Shown in pieces: positions 17,840 to 26,697 of a stretch of 44,201 bases of DNA (position 1 is its first letter; each line of letters begins with the position of its first letter). This DNA is from a bacterium (lineage in GTDB: Bacteria > Bacteroidota > Bacteroidia > Chitinophagales > Saprospiraceae). The notes below the pieces were generated by a model. It was not told where the DNA came from. It made no database searches and saw only the letters and a program-made list of their open reading frames with translations. The translations under genes and the position numbers were made by a program. The stretch is taken from assembly GCA_024742755.1 (NCBI GenBank), contig JANSXW010000044.1:1-44201 (forward strand). The letters are read 5' to 3'.

Positions 17840-19198
17840 ATGGCAAAGGTAAGTATCTTTTGGTTCCGCAGGGACCTTCGTCTGCATGATAATGCGGGAC
17901 TTTATCACGCGCTGAAAGGGGAGCACCCGGTATTGCCCCTGTTTATCTTCGACCGGGAAATTCTGGACGATTTGGAAGCTCCCCGGGATGCGCGGGTGGA
18001 ATTTTTGCATGACACCCTTGCCGGCATGAAGGAGTCCCTCGAAAAGGAGGGGCGCTCTATGCTGGTGCGCTATGGTTTCCCGAAGGAAGTCTGGCCGGCT
18101 TTGCTGAAGGAGTTCGATGTGGCCGCCGTCTACACCAACCGGGACTACGAGCCTTATGCCAAAGAGCGGGATCAGATGGTCCGGGAAATGCTGGATGAGT
18201 CGGGTATCCCCTTTTATGATTTCAAGGACCACGTCATTTTTGAGGCCGAAGAAGTCCAGAAAAAGACCGGCGGCACCTATACCGTTTTCACGCCTTACAG
18301 CCGCACCTGGAAGGAAGTACTGAGCAGCCGCATGGATACGTTCACCAATCCGGACGGTGAGCAGCAGGACATTTCTTACTACCTGAAGCCCTATCCGGTA
18401 GAGGAGTACGCAGACCATTTCCTGAAAACGGAACCTCTGCCTATGCCTACCCTTGAAGAGATGGGCTTTGAGCGTACCGACATTGAAATCCCCTCCAAAA
18501 ACGTTAGCCGCGGGCTGATCCGGAAGTACGATGAGACGCGGGATATCCCGGCTATCAATGGCACTTCCCGGTTGGGGATCCACTTCCGTTTTGGCACCAT
18601 TAGCATACGGGAGAAAGCCTGGCGGGCGAAGCAGCTCAACGAGACCTTCCTCAATGAACTGATTTGGCGTGACTTCTACGCGCAAATTCTGGATGAGCAT
18701 CCGCACGTGGCGGAGCGATCCTTCCGGCCGAAGTACGACTACGTGCCCTGGCGCAATGACGAAGCGGACTTCAAAAAGTGGTGCGAAGGGAAAACCGGCT
18801 ATCCGATCGTGGACGCCGGCATGCGCGAGCTCAATACGACAGGCTACATGCACAACCGGGTACGGATGATCACCGCCAGCTTTTTGACCAAGCACCTGCT
18901 GATTGACTGGCGCTGGGGAGAAGCCTATTTTGCCAAAAAGCTACTCGATTTTGACCTGTCCAGCAACAACGGCGGCTGGCAATGGGCGGCAGGCAGCGGT
19001 ACGGATGCGGCCCCCTACTTCCGGGTTTTCAATCCCTATTCTCAGCAGAAAAAATTTGACAAGGACTTCAAGTACATTAAAAGGTGGGTGCCCGAGTATG
19101 GCACCGACCGCTACCCGGACCCTATGGTCGACCATAAGATGGCTCGGGAACGTTGTTTGGAGGCTTATAAATCAGGATTAGAAAAAGCAGATAGCTGA
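17840..19198 (+). CDS. phrB: Class I deoxyribodipyrimidine photolyase
   Basis: 452 aa, normal length for a class I CPD photolyase. It uses blue light and FADH- to split cyclobutane pyrimidine dimers. The N-terminal antenna domain opens VSIFWFRRDLRLHDNAGLYH; the FAD domain carries WRDFYAQILDEHP, GYPIVDAGMRELNTTGYMHN, and NNGGWQWAAGSGTDAAPYFR. The electron-relay tryptophans of the E. coli enzyme align with Trp314 (FKKWCEG), Trp357 (DWRWGE) and Trp380 (GWQW). The ATG at 17840 gives the expected start. A cryptochrome role cannot be excluded, but the full set of repair residues favours a photolyase. It is divergent from the TPR gene and monocistronic. Confidence 0.93.
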   Translation: MAKVSIFWFRRDLRLHDNAGLYHALKGEHPVLPLFIFDREILDDLEAPRDARVEFLHDTLAGMKESLEKEGRSMLVRYGFPKEVWPALLKEFDVAAVYTNRDYEPYAKERDQMVREMLDESGIPFYDFKDHVIFEAEEVQKKTGGTYTVFTPYSRTWKEVLSSRMDTFTNPDGEQQDISYYLKPYPVEEYADHFLKTEPLPMPTLEEMGFERTDIEIPSKNVSRGLIRKYDETRDIPAINGTSRLGIHFRFGTISIREKAWRAKQLNETFLNELIWRDFYAQILDEHPHVAERSFRPKYDYVPWRNDEADFKKWCEGKTGYPIVDAGMRELNTTGYMHNRVRMITASFLTKHLLIDWRWGEAYFAKKLLDFDLSSNNGGWQWAAGSGTDAAPYFRVFNPYSQQKKFDKDFKYIKRWVPEYGTDRYPDPMVDHKMARERCLEAYKSGLEKADS

Positions 19199-19397
19199 TT
19201 TTTGGGAAACTCCAGCAGGCATTGCGCAGGTGCTGCGTCACGCGAGCGTCACCCTGCCAATCTCCCTCCGGCAGCCCGGGAACAGCTGCCGTAAGAAAGC
19301 GTCTTTCTTGAGGTAGATTTGCATGGGTTTCCTTTTGACGGGGGTTAAGGTGGGGCGTTTTGGAATGAAGAAGAAGAAAGTCGACTCAAGCCAATCG
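19199..19397. other. Gap between photolyase and the A/T-rich island
   Basis: No gene is supported here. A 7-base hairpin, CGGCAGC (19269-19275) with GCTGCCG (19285-19291), may end transcription from one or both sides. A direct repeat GCGTCAC lies just before it. A short minus-strand reading frame (28 codons from an ATG near 19323) has no features that support it. Confidence 0.4.
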
Positions 19398-20840
19398 TTA
19401 TTGCTCAACATGGATTATACCCGAAATAGATGGATAGCCATTTTCGACCTCTTGAAAAACCAATACCAGTGACGATTCTTCATGAGGGTACTGAACAAAA
19501 ATACCCTCCGGAAATAATTCACTTAGCCTTTCAATGTTTATCCCTGTTGATTCTCCTAAGTTAGGATTATTGAATTTAGGTGAGGTCAGGATATACTCCT
19601 GGTCATATATAAAGTTGTCATAATAGGACTCCATCCTTAAGGTTAAAGGACTTCCATCTGGTGTTTCTCCCCAATTTTTGGTTTCCTCCGAGTTCCAAAT
19701 TTGCCTGATCTCATCGGGCATTAGTTTCACACCATCGCTTGACAACCCATAGGGCAAAAAATGAACGCCATGTTGTGGATGAAAATATTTCTCAGTCAGT
19801 CTATCAAAGTTTTTTCTTTCAAGATAGGTCATCGCATATTCTGGCCTTTTTCTTAATTTGTCTTGAGCACCCTCTGGACTTAGGATTATTCCTGGTGCAT
19901 TATCTTGGTCACTTGGAGGCTGTGATGCCGTATCCTTTCCTGGATTCGGCTTTGTGATCGGAGTTGACGGTTCCACGGGAGTCTTCTGAGCAGCTGTAGA
20001 CTGTTTTTCGCCAAAACGATCAAACGTGCTAAGCGGGAAAAAAAAGGTTGAGATTTGAAGAATCAAAATAAGCACCACCCCAACAGACAGTAAACTTAGC
20101 CAAATTCGCTGGAACCTTTTCTGAACATCCAACTCTTTGACTATCAACTCAATTTGTTTATTCGAACTATCCTGCTTCTGATTCAGGGTATGAAGCTCCC
20201 TTTTTTGAACGGAGGATATGCCATCCACTTTTACATTTGTTTCATCAATGGATTTCTTAACTACCCTGATCTGACTTTCAGTTTGTGTGTAATTGGTTCT
20301 TAGCTTACTTTCCAGGGTTGCAAGACTTGTGGAAATACTCGAAACAGATTGCTCGAATGGAGTGAATTTCTCTTTCAGGATTTCTAAATCTGCCCTTTGA
20401 GCTTCTGATAAACTTGATATTGAGTCATCAATTTTTGAGGAAAGAGAGGTCTTTATATTTTCTATTTCTGTCCTTTGGTTTTCTGATAGACCTGATATCG
20501 CTTCCTCAATCTTGGTAGAGAGAGTTGTCTGTACGGTTTCTATTTTATTTTTCAGGCTAACAAAGTCTAAACCATTGATCTGATCAAACAGCTCTTTATT
20601 TTGCTTATTTAGGCCAGTCAGCTGCTGAAGGAGCTTCGTTAACTTAGGGACTAGTTCTTCATCAAATTGTTTTTTCACATGGGCAATATGTCGATCCGAG
20701 CTATTTATCAGCTTTGAAGACAAACTCTGTATACGTTCAGTCTCTTTCCCTGCCTTTTTGATAAGAGATTGTGCGCTTTCAATTTCACCTAGGTCTGCGT
20801 CAATTCGATTGATTAAGTCTCTAATTTTTTGATCAGCCAT
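19398..20840 (-). CDS. Membrane-anchored coiled-coil protein, partner of the RecQ-like helicase
   Basis: 480 aa. Residues 1-245 are a long predicted coiled coil. A tandem 26-residue repeat spans 105-130 and 131-156 (TKIEEAISGLSENQRTEIEN against SKIDDSISSLSEAQRADLEI). One transmembrane helix follows at 247-269 (WLSLLSVGVVLILILQISTF), then a Pro/Thr-rich linker to about 335. The C-terminal domain (about 340-480, with KYFHPQHGVHFLPYG and SYYDNFIYDQEY) resembles an extracytoplasmic domain of unknown function I recall from secreted lipoproteins. With no signal before the coiled coil, the N-terminus is probably cytoplasmic. The start overlaps the helicase stop by 8 bases, so the two are translationally coupled. 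The gene is A/T-rich against its flanks. No known family name. Confidence 0.75.
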   Translation of the reverse strand: MADQKIRDLINRIDADLGEIESAQSLIKKAGKETERIQSLSSKLINSSDRHIAHVKKQFDEELVPKLTKLLQQLTGLNKQNKELFDQINGLDFVSLKNKIETVQTTLSTKIEEAISGLSENQRTEIENIKTSLSSKIDDSISSLSEAQRADLEILKEKFTPFEQSVSSISTSLATLESKLRTNYTQTESQIRVVKKSIDETNVKVDGISSVQKRELHTLNQKQDSSNKQIELIVKELDVQKRFQRIWLSLLSVGVVLILILQISTFFFPLSTFDRFGEKQSTAAQKTPVEPSTPITKPNPGKDTASQPPSDQDNAPGIILSPEGAQDKLRKRPEYAMTYLERKNFDRLTEKYFHPQHGVHFLPYGLSSDGVKLMPDEIRQIWNSEETKNWGETPDGSPLTLRMESYYDNFIYDQEYILTSPKFNNPNLGESTGINIERLSELFPEGIFVQYPHEESSLVLVFQEVENGYPSISGIIHVEQ

Positions 20841-23800
20841 GATTAGATAAAATTTGTTGTTTAAGTTGGTTTACTTTTTCACCAAGTATGGTCAATAATA
20901 GCTTGCTTAATGCTTCTTCAAGAAGATCTTTCAAATCTATTCGGTTGGTAAATTCAAGCGTTAACCTCTTGAAGTGCTCAACCTTCTCGGTAAGAGCCTG
21001 GTTATTCATTTTTTCCTTATTCTGGAATGACAAAACCCCCTGGCTAATACTATCTATTGCTTCAGGAATTAGGTCTTTTTGTTGATTTATTGCCGCAACG
21101 ATTAGCAAAGAAAATCCTTTCAGTACTTGCAGGCTAGAGTTGTCGGGGTTCGCCCTAAGTAGACGGAGTGTAGCGCCCCTTAAGTGTTTAACATTATCAG
21201 CATCAGAACCAGTCGGGTCTATCCGGACAGCATTCATATATTTCCAAACAGTCTCCCAAGAACTCTTTTTCGCTTCTTCAGTATCTTCTACTAAAGAATA
21301 GGGGTTTCCATCTATTTCATAGCCAGAGCGGGCATATTTTGAGTTGAAGTACAAAAAAATGAACTCCTTTAGAAGCCTGTTTTTTTCGTGAATGCTTATA
21401 CCGCTCAATAACCCTTGCTTACAAAGACTTTCCATATCCTCTATACCCAGCCGTCGTTTCTGCCCAACCTGCTCGTAAATAAATTGAACCATATGCCGTA
21501 GATAACGACGGAAAAGCGTAGGCTCATCTTCACCTTCTGCTTCTTCAAGCAATTGCGCAGCCCTTTGATCAGAATAATATCGCTCTAAGAATTGATTATA
21601 TGCTTTCCTGTAAAAAGCTTTGCTTTGTTTTTTTAGAATGAGCGTATACGTTTTCTGATTATAATCAACTGTATAGTCATCAATCAAACCTATACAAAGC
21701 ATCCGGAATATGGCTTTGTCCGTATCAGCTTTAGTTCTTTTTGTTCTCCACCAGGACAGGACTTCCTCTGTTATGCTTTGCTCGATTTCCTGATCTCTCA
21801 GCAACCAATTGACTTTCCGAATGACTTCATCCTCACTATTTGGCATTCTATTCAGAAAACCTCTTTCTATATCCTCAATACTAAGTGCAATATCAAACAT
21901 TGAGAGCGCTTCGATTAATTGACGTGCAAAGAGTTGCGTGTCTACATCGTAGGCATTGAAAAATGGCACGGTCACCTTTTGAGTAGCTCCGGCATCAAGC
22001 TCCTCCCAAAGCTTCTCAATGCCAGGGGTTGAATAATGATCTTGCCCTCGATTTAGCCATTCCTTTAATTCTTCAATGGACTCTAACCCACTTTCCTGTT
22101 TCTCAGTATTTACGTATTCCTCAAGTGTACGCATTACCTCTTCTGCGCCTTCAATAGGGTTTATATGTAGGAATCCATTGTGCAAATTCAGAAATCCATA
22201 ATCCTCGTTTACATATATTCTGGAAATATGATCTCCCTCCCAAATATTAAGTTTAACCCTATGCCCGGTAGCTTTCGCTATCTTATCTTCCAGCATGTGT
22301 AGAGTAGTGGAAGGAGGAAATATAATTTCGGTCAGAAGCTCTTCGATTATGACGAGCTCTTTTTCGACTCCCTTGAACGAATTGTTATGGAAAAATAGCT
22401 GAATGTCTTTATCTACATCTGAAGCCTCACTAAACAATAGGAAGTTAATAGCCATACGCCCATCTCTTCCTGCTCTGCCTGACTCCTGAACAAAACTTTC
22501 AATAGAGGATGGATAATTGATATGGACTGTAAATCGAATATTAGGCTTGTCGATGCCCATCCCAAAGGCTTTGGTGGAAACCATCAGGTTCAATTTATTC
22601 TCCCGAAAAAGTCGCTGATTTTCAAAAGAGTCTTTGTCTATCTGCCTAGAAACGGTATCGTTTTCGTCGGATGAGCCGATAAAGGTCCCAACTGAAATGG
22701 GAAGACCCGATAGCTCCTGCTCTATTTTTTCTGCTATTGCGGACGAACCTGGTGGGTTTTTATATTTGTCCGTTACTCCAAATAAACCGCCTCGATGTGG
22801 ACAAAAAATAATTCCAGAACGGGAGTTATCTTCCTCAAAAAAGCTATTGACGTGAGGAAACTTTACCTTTTCAAAAGTCGCATTTATGAAATCCTCTTCT
22901 TTCGTTGTTGCCTGTTCATGATCGCTTATGTAGTTCCGGTATATTTCTCGCGCATTAACTCTTTGTTCTTCTTCCACATTTAAAGTATTAAACCCATCAT
23001 CCCCCATGCGCTTTAGAAGGATAATAAGCTTTCTTTGCTTTGCTTTGCCTACTTCTTGCCTGATCTCCCATTGTGAAAAGGCCTGTTCGAGATCTGGCTT
23101 TACAGGAATGATGATGTAATGTAGCTCTGGTCTGACAGTGTTTTCGAACCTTACAATGGCGTTGACATCTAAATTCTCCCCGGGAGGCGCTAGCTCTCGT
23201 TCCACATCGGCAAGTACATCAAAAGAAGCAGTTGCCGTTAAGCCAAATAAAGTGATAGGCCTTTCTGAAAAGGTTTGGCAATAACGGATAGCATTATGAC
23301 CAAGGGCAAGATAAGAGGTCCGAAAATCATGCCCCCACTCTGAAACACAATGGACCTCATCAATTACACAGTAGCTAAAAAACACCTTATTCCTCTTCAT
23401 TTCAGATAATGCATCACGAAATGTCTGGATCTGCAAACGTTCCGGTGATACAAAGCAAAAGAGTACCTGACCTTTCTTTAGTGCACTTGTGTTTGTTCTT
23501 CTTTGTTTTGAAGACAAAGTAGAGTTTATAAAATTACAGGCATCGATACCTTCTGATATCAAGCTGTCGTATTGGTCCTGCATTAAAGACCTGATGGGGT
23601 CTATAACCATACTTACTCCTGGCTGCAGCAACGCTGCCATTTGATACGTCAGTGATTTACCCCCTCCTGTCGGTAAAAGCCCGATAACTGTTTTATGCTG
23701 CAATGCCCTCGAAAGAATAGGGAGCTGCCCTGTCCGGAATGAATCCTTCCTGAAGATGTTTTGAAGGAAATAAGTTAAACCTGTTTTCGCTTCCGGAATC

Positions 23801-25173
23801 TCATTGTAGACCTCATTTGGAAGGATTTCAACTAATGGTTTATAATTTATTTGTTCGCCTGTTCGGAAATACCTTTCTGATTCATCTTTGGAGTAGTGAG
23901 CAGACCGGATCACTACCGTTTTTTCGCCCTTATGTAAACGTGCACTATTGTCCTCAGCATAAATACCACTCCTACGCCATATAGAATGATCAATAACTAA
24001 ATCATACTCATCCGGGCTGGTAAATTCTGATATTAACCGTGGAGCGTCATTTTGATCATGTAATTCCGCATTTTTAAACGCTTCGGTCGTAAAAACTTCA
24101 ACTTCAAGATTCGGAATGAAATGGTCGCCATCAATCAATGTACTTAATATCTGCCATTGCCTTCTGAAATCTTCAACAGCCAAGCGGCCGCAAGGAACAT
24201 CCCTTTCAATGATTGCAAGCCTGACTTTCTCTTTCTCGGGGAATTGCCCCAGTAGTAAAAGCTCTACCAACACTTTTTGAATCCTGGCAATACCTATTGG
24301 ACTCAAAACCAGTTGCCACCATTTTACCCGGTTCGTATCGAAGGACTTATTGTCGTACTCCTTTTTAAGGTTCTGTACAAACGGGGAGCTATCCAGCGTT
24401 TGTTCCAGTGATGAGACCCCGGCTGAAAGGTTGTCACTTTTTATTCGATGATATTTCCATTTTGCTTGAGCTTGAGCGTAGTCTCTAAGGTTATCGATGG
24501 CCAGTTCCGCAATCGTGTGATAATTTTCACCATCTATTTCTACCACTAATCCATCTCGGAAATGGACTATTCGATTTTGAGTGCCTTGTGCTATCGTTTT
24601 TTCCTTCCAATAAGGAGATTCTAAACTGAAGTCCACGCTTTGGTTATTGAAATATTTAACCATGTGCTTTGGCACGATTGAGGAAGGGTTTCTTTGAAGT
24701 TCGAATATCTGGTTTAAAAACTTATAGGCTGATGGTAAGTAGTTGAAAGAAAAATTCTTCTCAAAATCACTCCCCAGTTTATCCGTTTGATAGTCTTGCG
24801 GCGTAATTGAGATGCGGGGGTCTATCGTGTGCAGAGCTCCCAAAATAAGCTCAGCATCAAAGCTATGGTCGTGGAAAAAGAACAAGTGGCTCCCTGCGCT
24901 GACTTCATGCCGGGTAAGCTCTAGCTTCTCTGCAAATTTCTTTTCGATTTCAATACTTGGCCTGGTAGGTAAGCCCCGGCAGATGATATTGTGTAGTACA
25001 CCAAATAATGGATTTGAATGTTCACCTTTTATTTCCCGAATTGGCAAATGAGTATGTACATCAAAAACGCAAAGCGCATCTAATAATCCCTGTAGCTGAT
25101 TATCATTTTTATCCTGAAAGTATTTTCTCAACGGGTCGAGGCAAAAACCGGCCCTATACTGTTGACTATTCAT
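20833..25173 (-). CDS. Very large RecQ-like SF2 helicase with unknown N- and C-terminal regions
   Basis: 1446 aa, more than twice a standard RecQ. The helicase core lies at about 480-925: Walker A LLPTGGGKSLTYQ (Lys506), Walker B VIDEVHCVSEWGHDF (Asp605-Glu606-His608), LFGLTATAS, IIFCPHRGG and QESGRAGRDG (from Gln896), all intact. A long insertion of about 100 charged residues separates the two RecA lobes. The cysteine zinc module, RQC and HRDC domains of housekeeping RecQ are not seen. Residues 1-470 contain a segment with RLAIIERDVPCGRLAVEDF and YDLVIDHSIWRR that I cannot assign, and about 520 C-terminal residues are helical and unassigned. Coupling to a membrane protein and location among restriction-gene fragments suggest phage defence rather than repair; this is inference. 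A/T-rich (25 of 60 G+C at 22321-22380 against 37 of 60 at 8821-8880). Confidence 0.85.
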   Translation of the reverse strand: MNSQQYRAGFCLDPLRKYFQDKNDNQLQGLLDALCVFDVHTHLPIREIKGEHSNPLFGVLHNIICRGLPTRPSIEIEKKFAEKLELTRHEVSAGSHLFFFHDHSFDAELILGALHTIDPRISITPQDYQTDKLGSDFEKNFSFNYLPSAYKFLNQIFELQRNPSSIVPKHMVKYFNNQSVDFSLESPYWKEKTIAQGTQNRIVHFRDGLVVEIDGENYHTIAELAIDNLRDYAQAQAKWKYHRIKSDNLSAGVSSLEQTLDSSPFVQNLKKEYDNKSFDTNRVKWWQLVLSPIGIARIQKVLVELLLLGQFPEKEKVRLAIIERDVPCGRLAVEDFRRQWQILSTLIDGDHFIPNLEVEVFTTEAFKNAELHDQNDAPRLISEFTSPDEYDLVIDHSIWRRSGIYAEDNSARLHKGEKTVVIRSAHYSKDESERYFRTGEQINYKPLVEILPNEVYNEIPEAKTGLTYFLQNIFRKDSFRTGQLPILSRALQHKTVIGLLPTGGGKSLTYQMAALLQPGVSMVIDPIRSLMQDQYDSLISEGIDACNFINSTLSSKQRRTNTSALKKGQVLFCFVSPERLQIQTFRDALSEMKRNKVFFSYCVIDEVHCVSEWGHDFRTSYLALGHNAIRYCQTFSERPITLFGLTATASFDVLADVERELAPPGENLDVNAIVRFENTVRPELHYIIIPVKPDLEQAFSQWEIRQEVGKAKQRKLIILLKRMGDDGFNTLNVEEEQRVNAREIYRNYISDHEQATTKEEDFINATFEKVKFPHVNSFFEEDNSRSGIIFCPHRGGLFGVTDKYKNPPGSSAIAEKIEQELSGLPISVGTFIGSSDENDTVSRQIDKDSFENQRLFRENKLNLMVSTKAFGMGIDKPNIRFTVHINYPSSIESFVQESGRAGRDGRMAINFLLFSEASDVDKDIQLFFHNNSFKGVEKELVIIEELLTEIIFPPSTTLHMLEDKIAKATGHRVKLNIWEGDHISRIYVNEDYGFLNLHNGFLHINPIEGAEEVMRTLEEYVNTEKQESGLESIEELKEWLNRGQDHYSTPGIEKLWEELDAGATQKVTVPFFNAYDVDTQLFARQLIEALSMFDIALSIEDIERGFLNRMPNSEDEVIRKVNWLLRDQEIEQSITEEVLSWWRTKRTKADTDKAIFRMLCIGLIDDYTVDYNQKTYTLILKKQSKAFYRKAYNQFLERYYSDQRAAQLLEEAEGEDEPTLFRRYLRHMVQFIYEQVGQKRRLGIEDMESLCKQGLLSGISIHEKNRLLKEFIFLYFNSKYARSGYEIDGNPYSLVEDTEEAKKSSWETVWKYMNAVRIDPTGSDADNVKHLRGATLRLLRANPDNSSLQVLKGFSLLIVAAINQQKDLIPEAIDSISQGVLSFQNKEKMNNQALTEKVEHFKRLTLEFTNRIDLKDLLEEALSKLLLTILGEKVNQLKQQILSNHG

Positions 25174-25259
25174 CTCTAAGGTTCGTTTGAAAGATCAGAG
25201 ATTTTGACTACTGAAAAACAAATAAAATGGTCAGCCCTGAAATCCATATTTACACTCTT

Positions 25260-25391
25260 TTATCCCACCCCCAAATCCTCCAAAAACTCCGACCCTTCCC
25301 CCACGCAGCTCATCAGCAGATAATCCCGGGCGCGGGTGCAGGCCACGTAGAGGAGGTGGCGCTCCGTTTCATAGACTTCTTCAATGCTCAT
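25260..25391 (-). pseudogene. C-terminal fragment of an SF1 (UvrD/Rep-type) helicase
   Basis: A 43-codon frame reads MSIEEVYETERHLLYVACTR onward to RARDYLLMSC and EFLEDLGVG before a TAA at 25260-25262. ERHLLYVACTRARDYLL is motif VI of UvrD/Rep-family helicases, and a short SEFLxDL end after it is typical of some of them. The other helicase motifs are absent: an in-frame stop lies eight codons upstream, inside the antitoxin-like gene. The ATG overlaps the last codons of that gene (ATGAGCATTGA). Composition is G/C-rich (37 of 60 at 25321-25380), unlike the genes on both sides, so it looks like the surviving 3' end of an older helicase gene. Confidence 0.75.
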
Positions 25392-25605
25392 TATAGGTGT
25401 CCATATCTCCTGTCAGCCATGCTTCGATCGTTTCTTGATTCCAGGCCCGCTCTTCCCATAGCCGGTCCATCTCATCGCTCGCTTGTAGGGCAAAGTAATT
25501 AGCCAATAAACGTTGTATGTCTTTGAGCTGCTCCTCGCTCAATTCCATGCTGTAAAGCTTGAGCAGCTCGAGTTGCAGATTGGTTAGTGGCTTGTTCAGT
25601 ATCAT
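25381..25605 (-). CDS. Antitoxin-like small protein (orphan)
   Basis: 74 aa beginning MILNKPLTNLQLELLKLYSM, with LSEEQLKDIQRLLANYFA and a C-terminal DRLWEERAWNQETIEAWL. This pattern (LQLELLKLYS...EEQL..I...LA.YFA...D..WEE...) matches small proteins of cyanobacteria and Bacteroidota usually encoded just before a PIN-domain toxin. Here no toxin follows: the next codons belong to a helicase fragment that overlaps its stop. It may be an orphan left after loss of the toxin gene. A/T-rich (25 of 60 at 25381-25440). The family match is from memory and moderate. Confidence 0.6.
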   Translation of the reverse strand: MILNKPLTNLQLELLKLYSMELSEEQLKDIQRLLANYFALQASDEMDRLWEERAWNQETIEAWLTGDMDTYNEH

Positions 25606-25684
25606 TGCTTTCTGTTATCTTATTCCTTCGAAATAAAGTTTAAACAATTGCCTCTTCAGTTTCCATATCGCGTAGTACGCTACT

Positions 25685-26617
25685 TTAACTTCTGTATACC
25701 TGATCATTATGCCATGTTAAATACTCTTTTCCTGGTTGCTGCCTTTGTTGGTCAGGTAAGATGATCAGCGGTTGACCATGGAAACGATAATATTCTTTCC
25801 CGTTCTCGTATTCCTCGCGAATACGCGGGCTTACTTCTACCACTTTCTCTGGTGTAACGGTTAAATAGCCGGCATCAAATAAAGTATGTATGTCAGAGCG
25901 CAGTAGCAGGCCATTTGATAATTTATGTGGACCTGACTGAGCGTATGGCTTAATATGCGCTGCCTGTAGTACCGGAAGCGTCTTTTCACCAGATATAGCG
26001 CATTTTCGCTGATATGCTTCCGTAATAATTGAACGAAAGGCTCCTTGCCCTATCCTTACTTTGGACAATATGCTACGGTATTCACCCGCAGGCTCTTCCA
26101 CCAAAGGTGCTTTCTGCTCGACTGCCCTTTCCATCCATCGGTACTGATCAAGCCGCTGAAGTACTTTTTGCCATAAGGTACTACCTTCTATAGTTGAGGT
26201 TTCATAGGATTTTCCCTGTACGATGCTCTTTGACCAACTTTGTGGTACATCAAGCCAATCTTTTTCTTCAAAAAATACAGGATCCGTCAGCAAGATGCAG
26301 CCAATAGGTGGGTTGGGGTGTTGGTCTTTCCTGTAGCTCAGTATTTTCTGCTTTAGCTTTTCCACAGAGTCTACTCCGTTCTTATGGCCAAAAAAACTCC
26401 AGGCAACAGAGAGCGGGAGTATAGAGTGAGAAACCATCCAACCGATACCTCCTATTGCATTATGAGGAGCCTTTAGCTTAAATAAAAAGGGAGCTCCCTG
26501 ACCTATTACTTTAAAGTTGTGCCGACCTCCGGGCTGCCAGAAATTCACTTCGTCCGCCTTTTGGTCTCGGAGGAAGGTAAACCAATTGTAATCTGTGACT
26601 CCAAGGTAGTATTTCAT
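25685..26617 (-). CDS. HNH endonuclease with EVE/PUA-like N-terminal domain (putative modification-dependent restriction enzyme)
   Basis: 310 aa. The C-terminal HNH domain reads CAISGEKTLPVLQAAHIKPY (Cys206, His221), LSNGLLL (Asn235) and SDIHTLFDAG (His244), all catalytic positions in place. The N-terminal 130 residues (YLGVTDYNWFTFL, DEVNFWQPGG, GAPFLFKLKAPHNAIGGIGW, SILPLSVAWSFFG) are the conserved front half of a widespread predicted restriction endonuclease family and resemble an EVE/PUA-like modified-base reader. With no methyltransferase nearby, cleavage of modified foreign DNA is the likeliest role. The gene is complete and A/T-rich (22 of 60 at 26161-26220). It sits between two degraded G/C-rich fragments. 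Confidence 0.85.
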   Translation of the reverse strand: MKYYLGVTDYNWFTFLRDQKADEVNFWQPGGRHNFKVIGQGAPFLFKLKAPHNAIGGIGWMVSHSILPLSVAWSFFGHKNGVDSVEKLKQKILSYRKDQHPNPPIGCILLTDPVFFEEKDWLDVPQSWSKSIVQGKSYETSTIEGSTLWQKVLQRLDQYRWMERAVEQKAPLVEEPAGEYRSILSKVRIGQGAFRSIITEAYQRKCAISGEKTLPVLQAAHIKPYAQSGPHKLSNGLLLRSDIHTLFDAGYLTVTPEKVVEVSPRIREEYENGKEYYRFHGQPLIILPDQQRQQPGKEYLTWHNDQVYRS

Positions 26618-26697
26618 TTTTGAATTCAGACTTGAACATATTGTGTTTTCAAAGAGGAAAGGAGGGCTTCGAAATTAAACCTAGCAGATGGGTTTCT

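Noticed and set aside
17621..18895. 424-codon minus frame over the photolyase gene
   Set aside because: The photolyase on the other strand has every catalytic feature; the antisense product is without domains and also runs into the TPR lipoprotein region.
19240..19323. 28-codon minus frame after the photolyase gene
   Set aside because: No start signal, no family and no coding character beyond an open frame.
25044..25080. DVHTHLP near the start of the RecQ-like protein, similar to a metal-hydrolase DxHxH motif
   Set aside because: The remaining ligands of PHP or amidohydrolase families are not found in order, so the match is probably chance.
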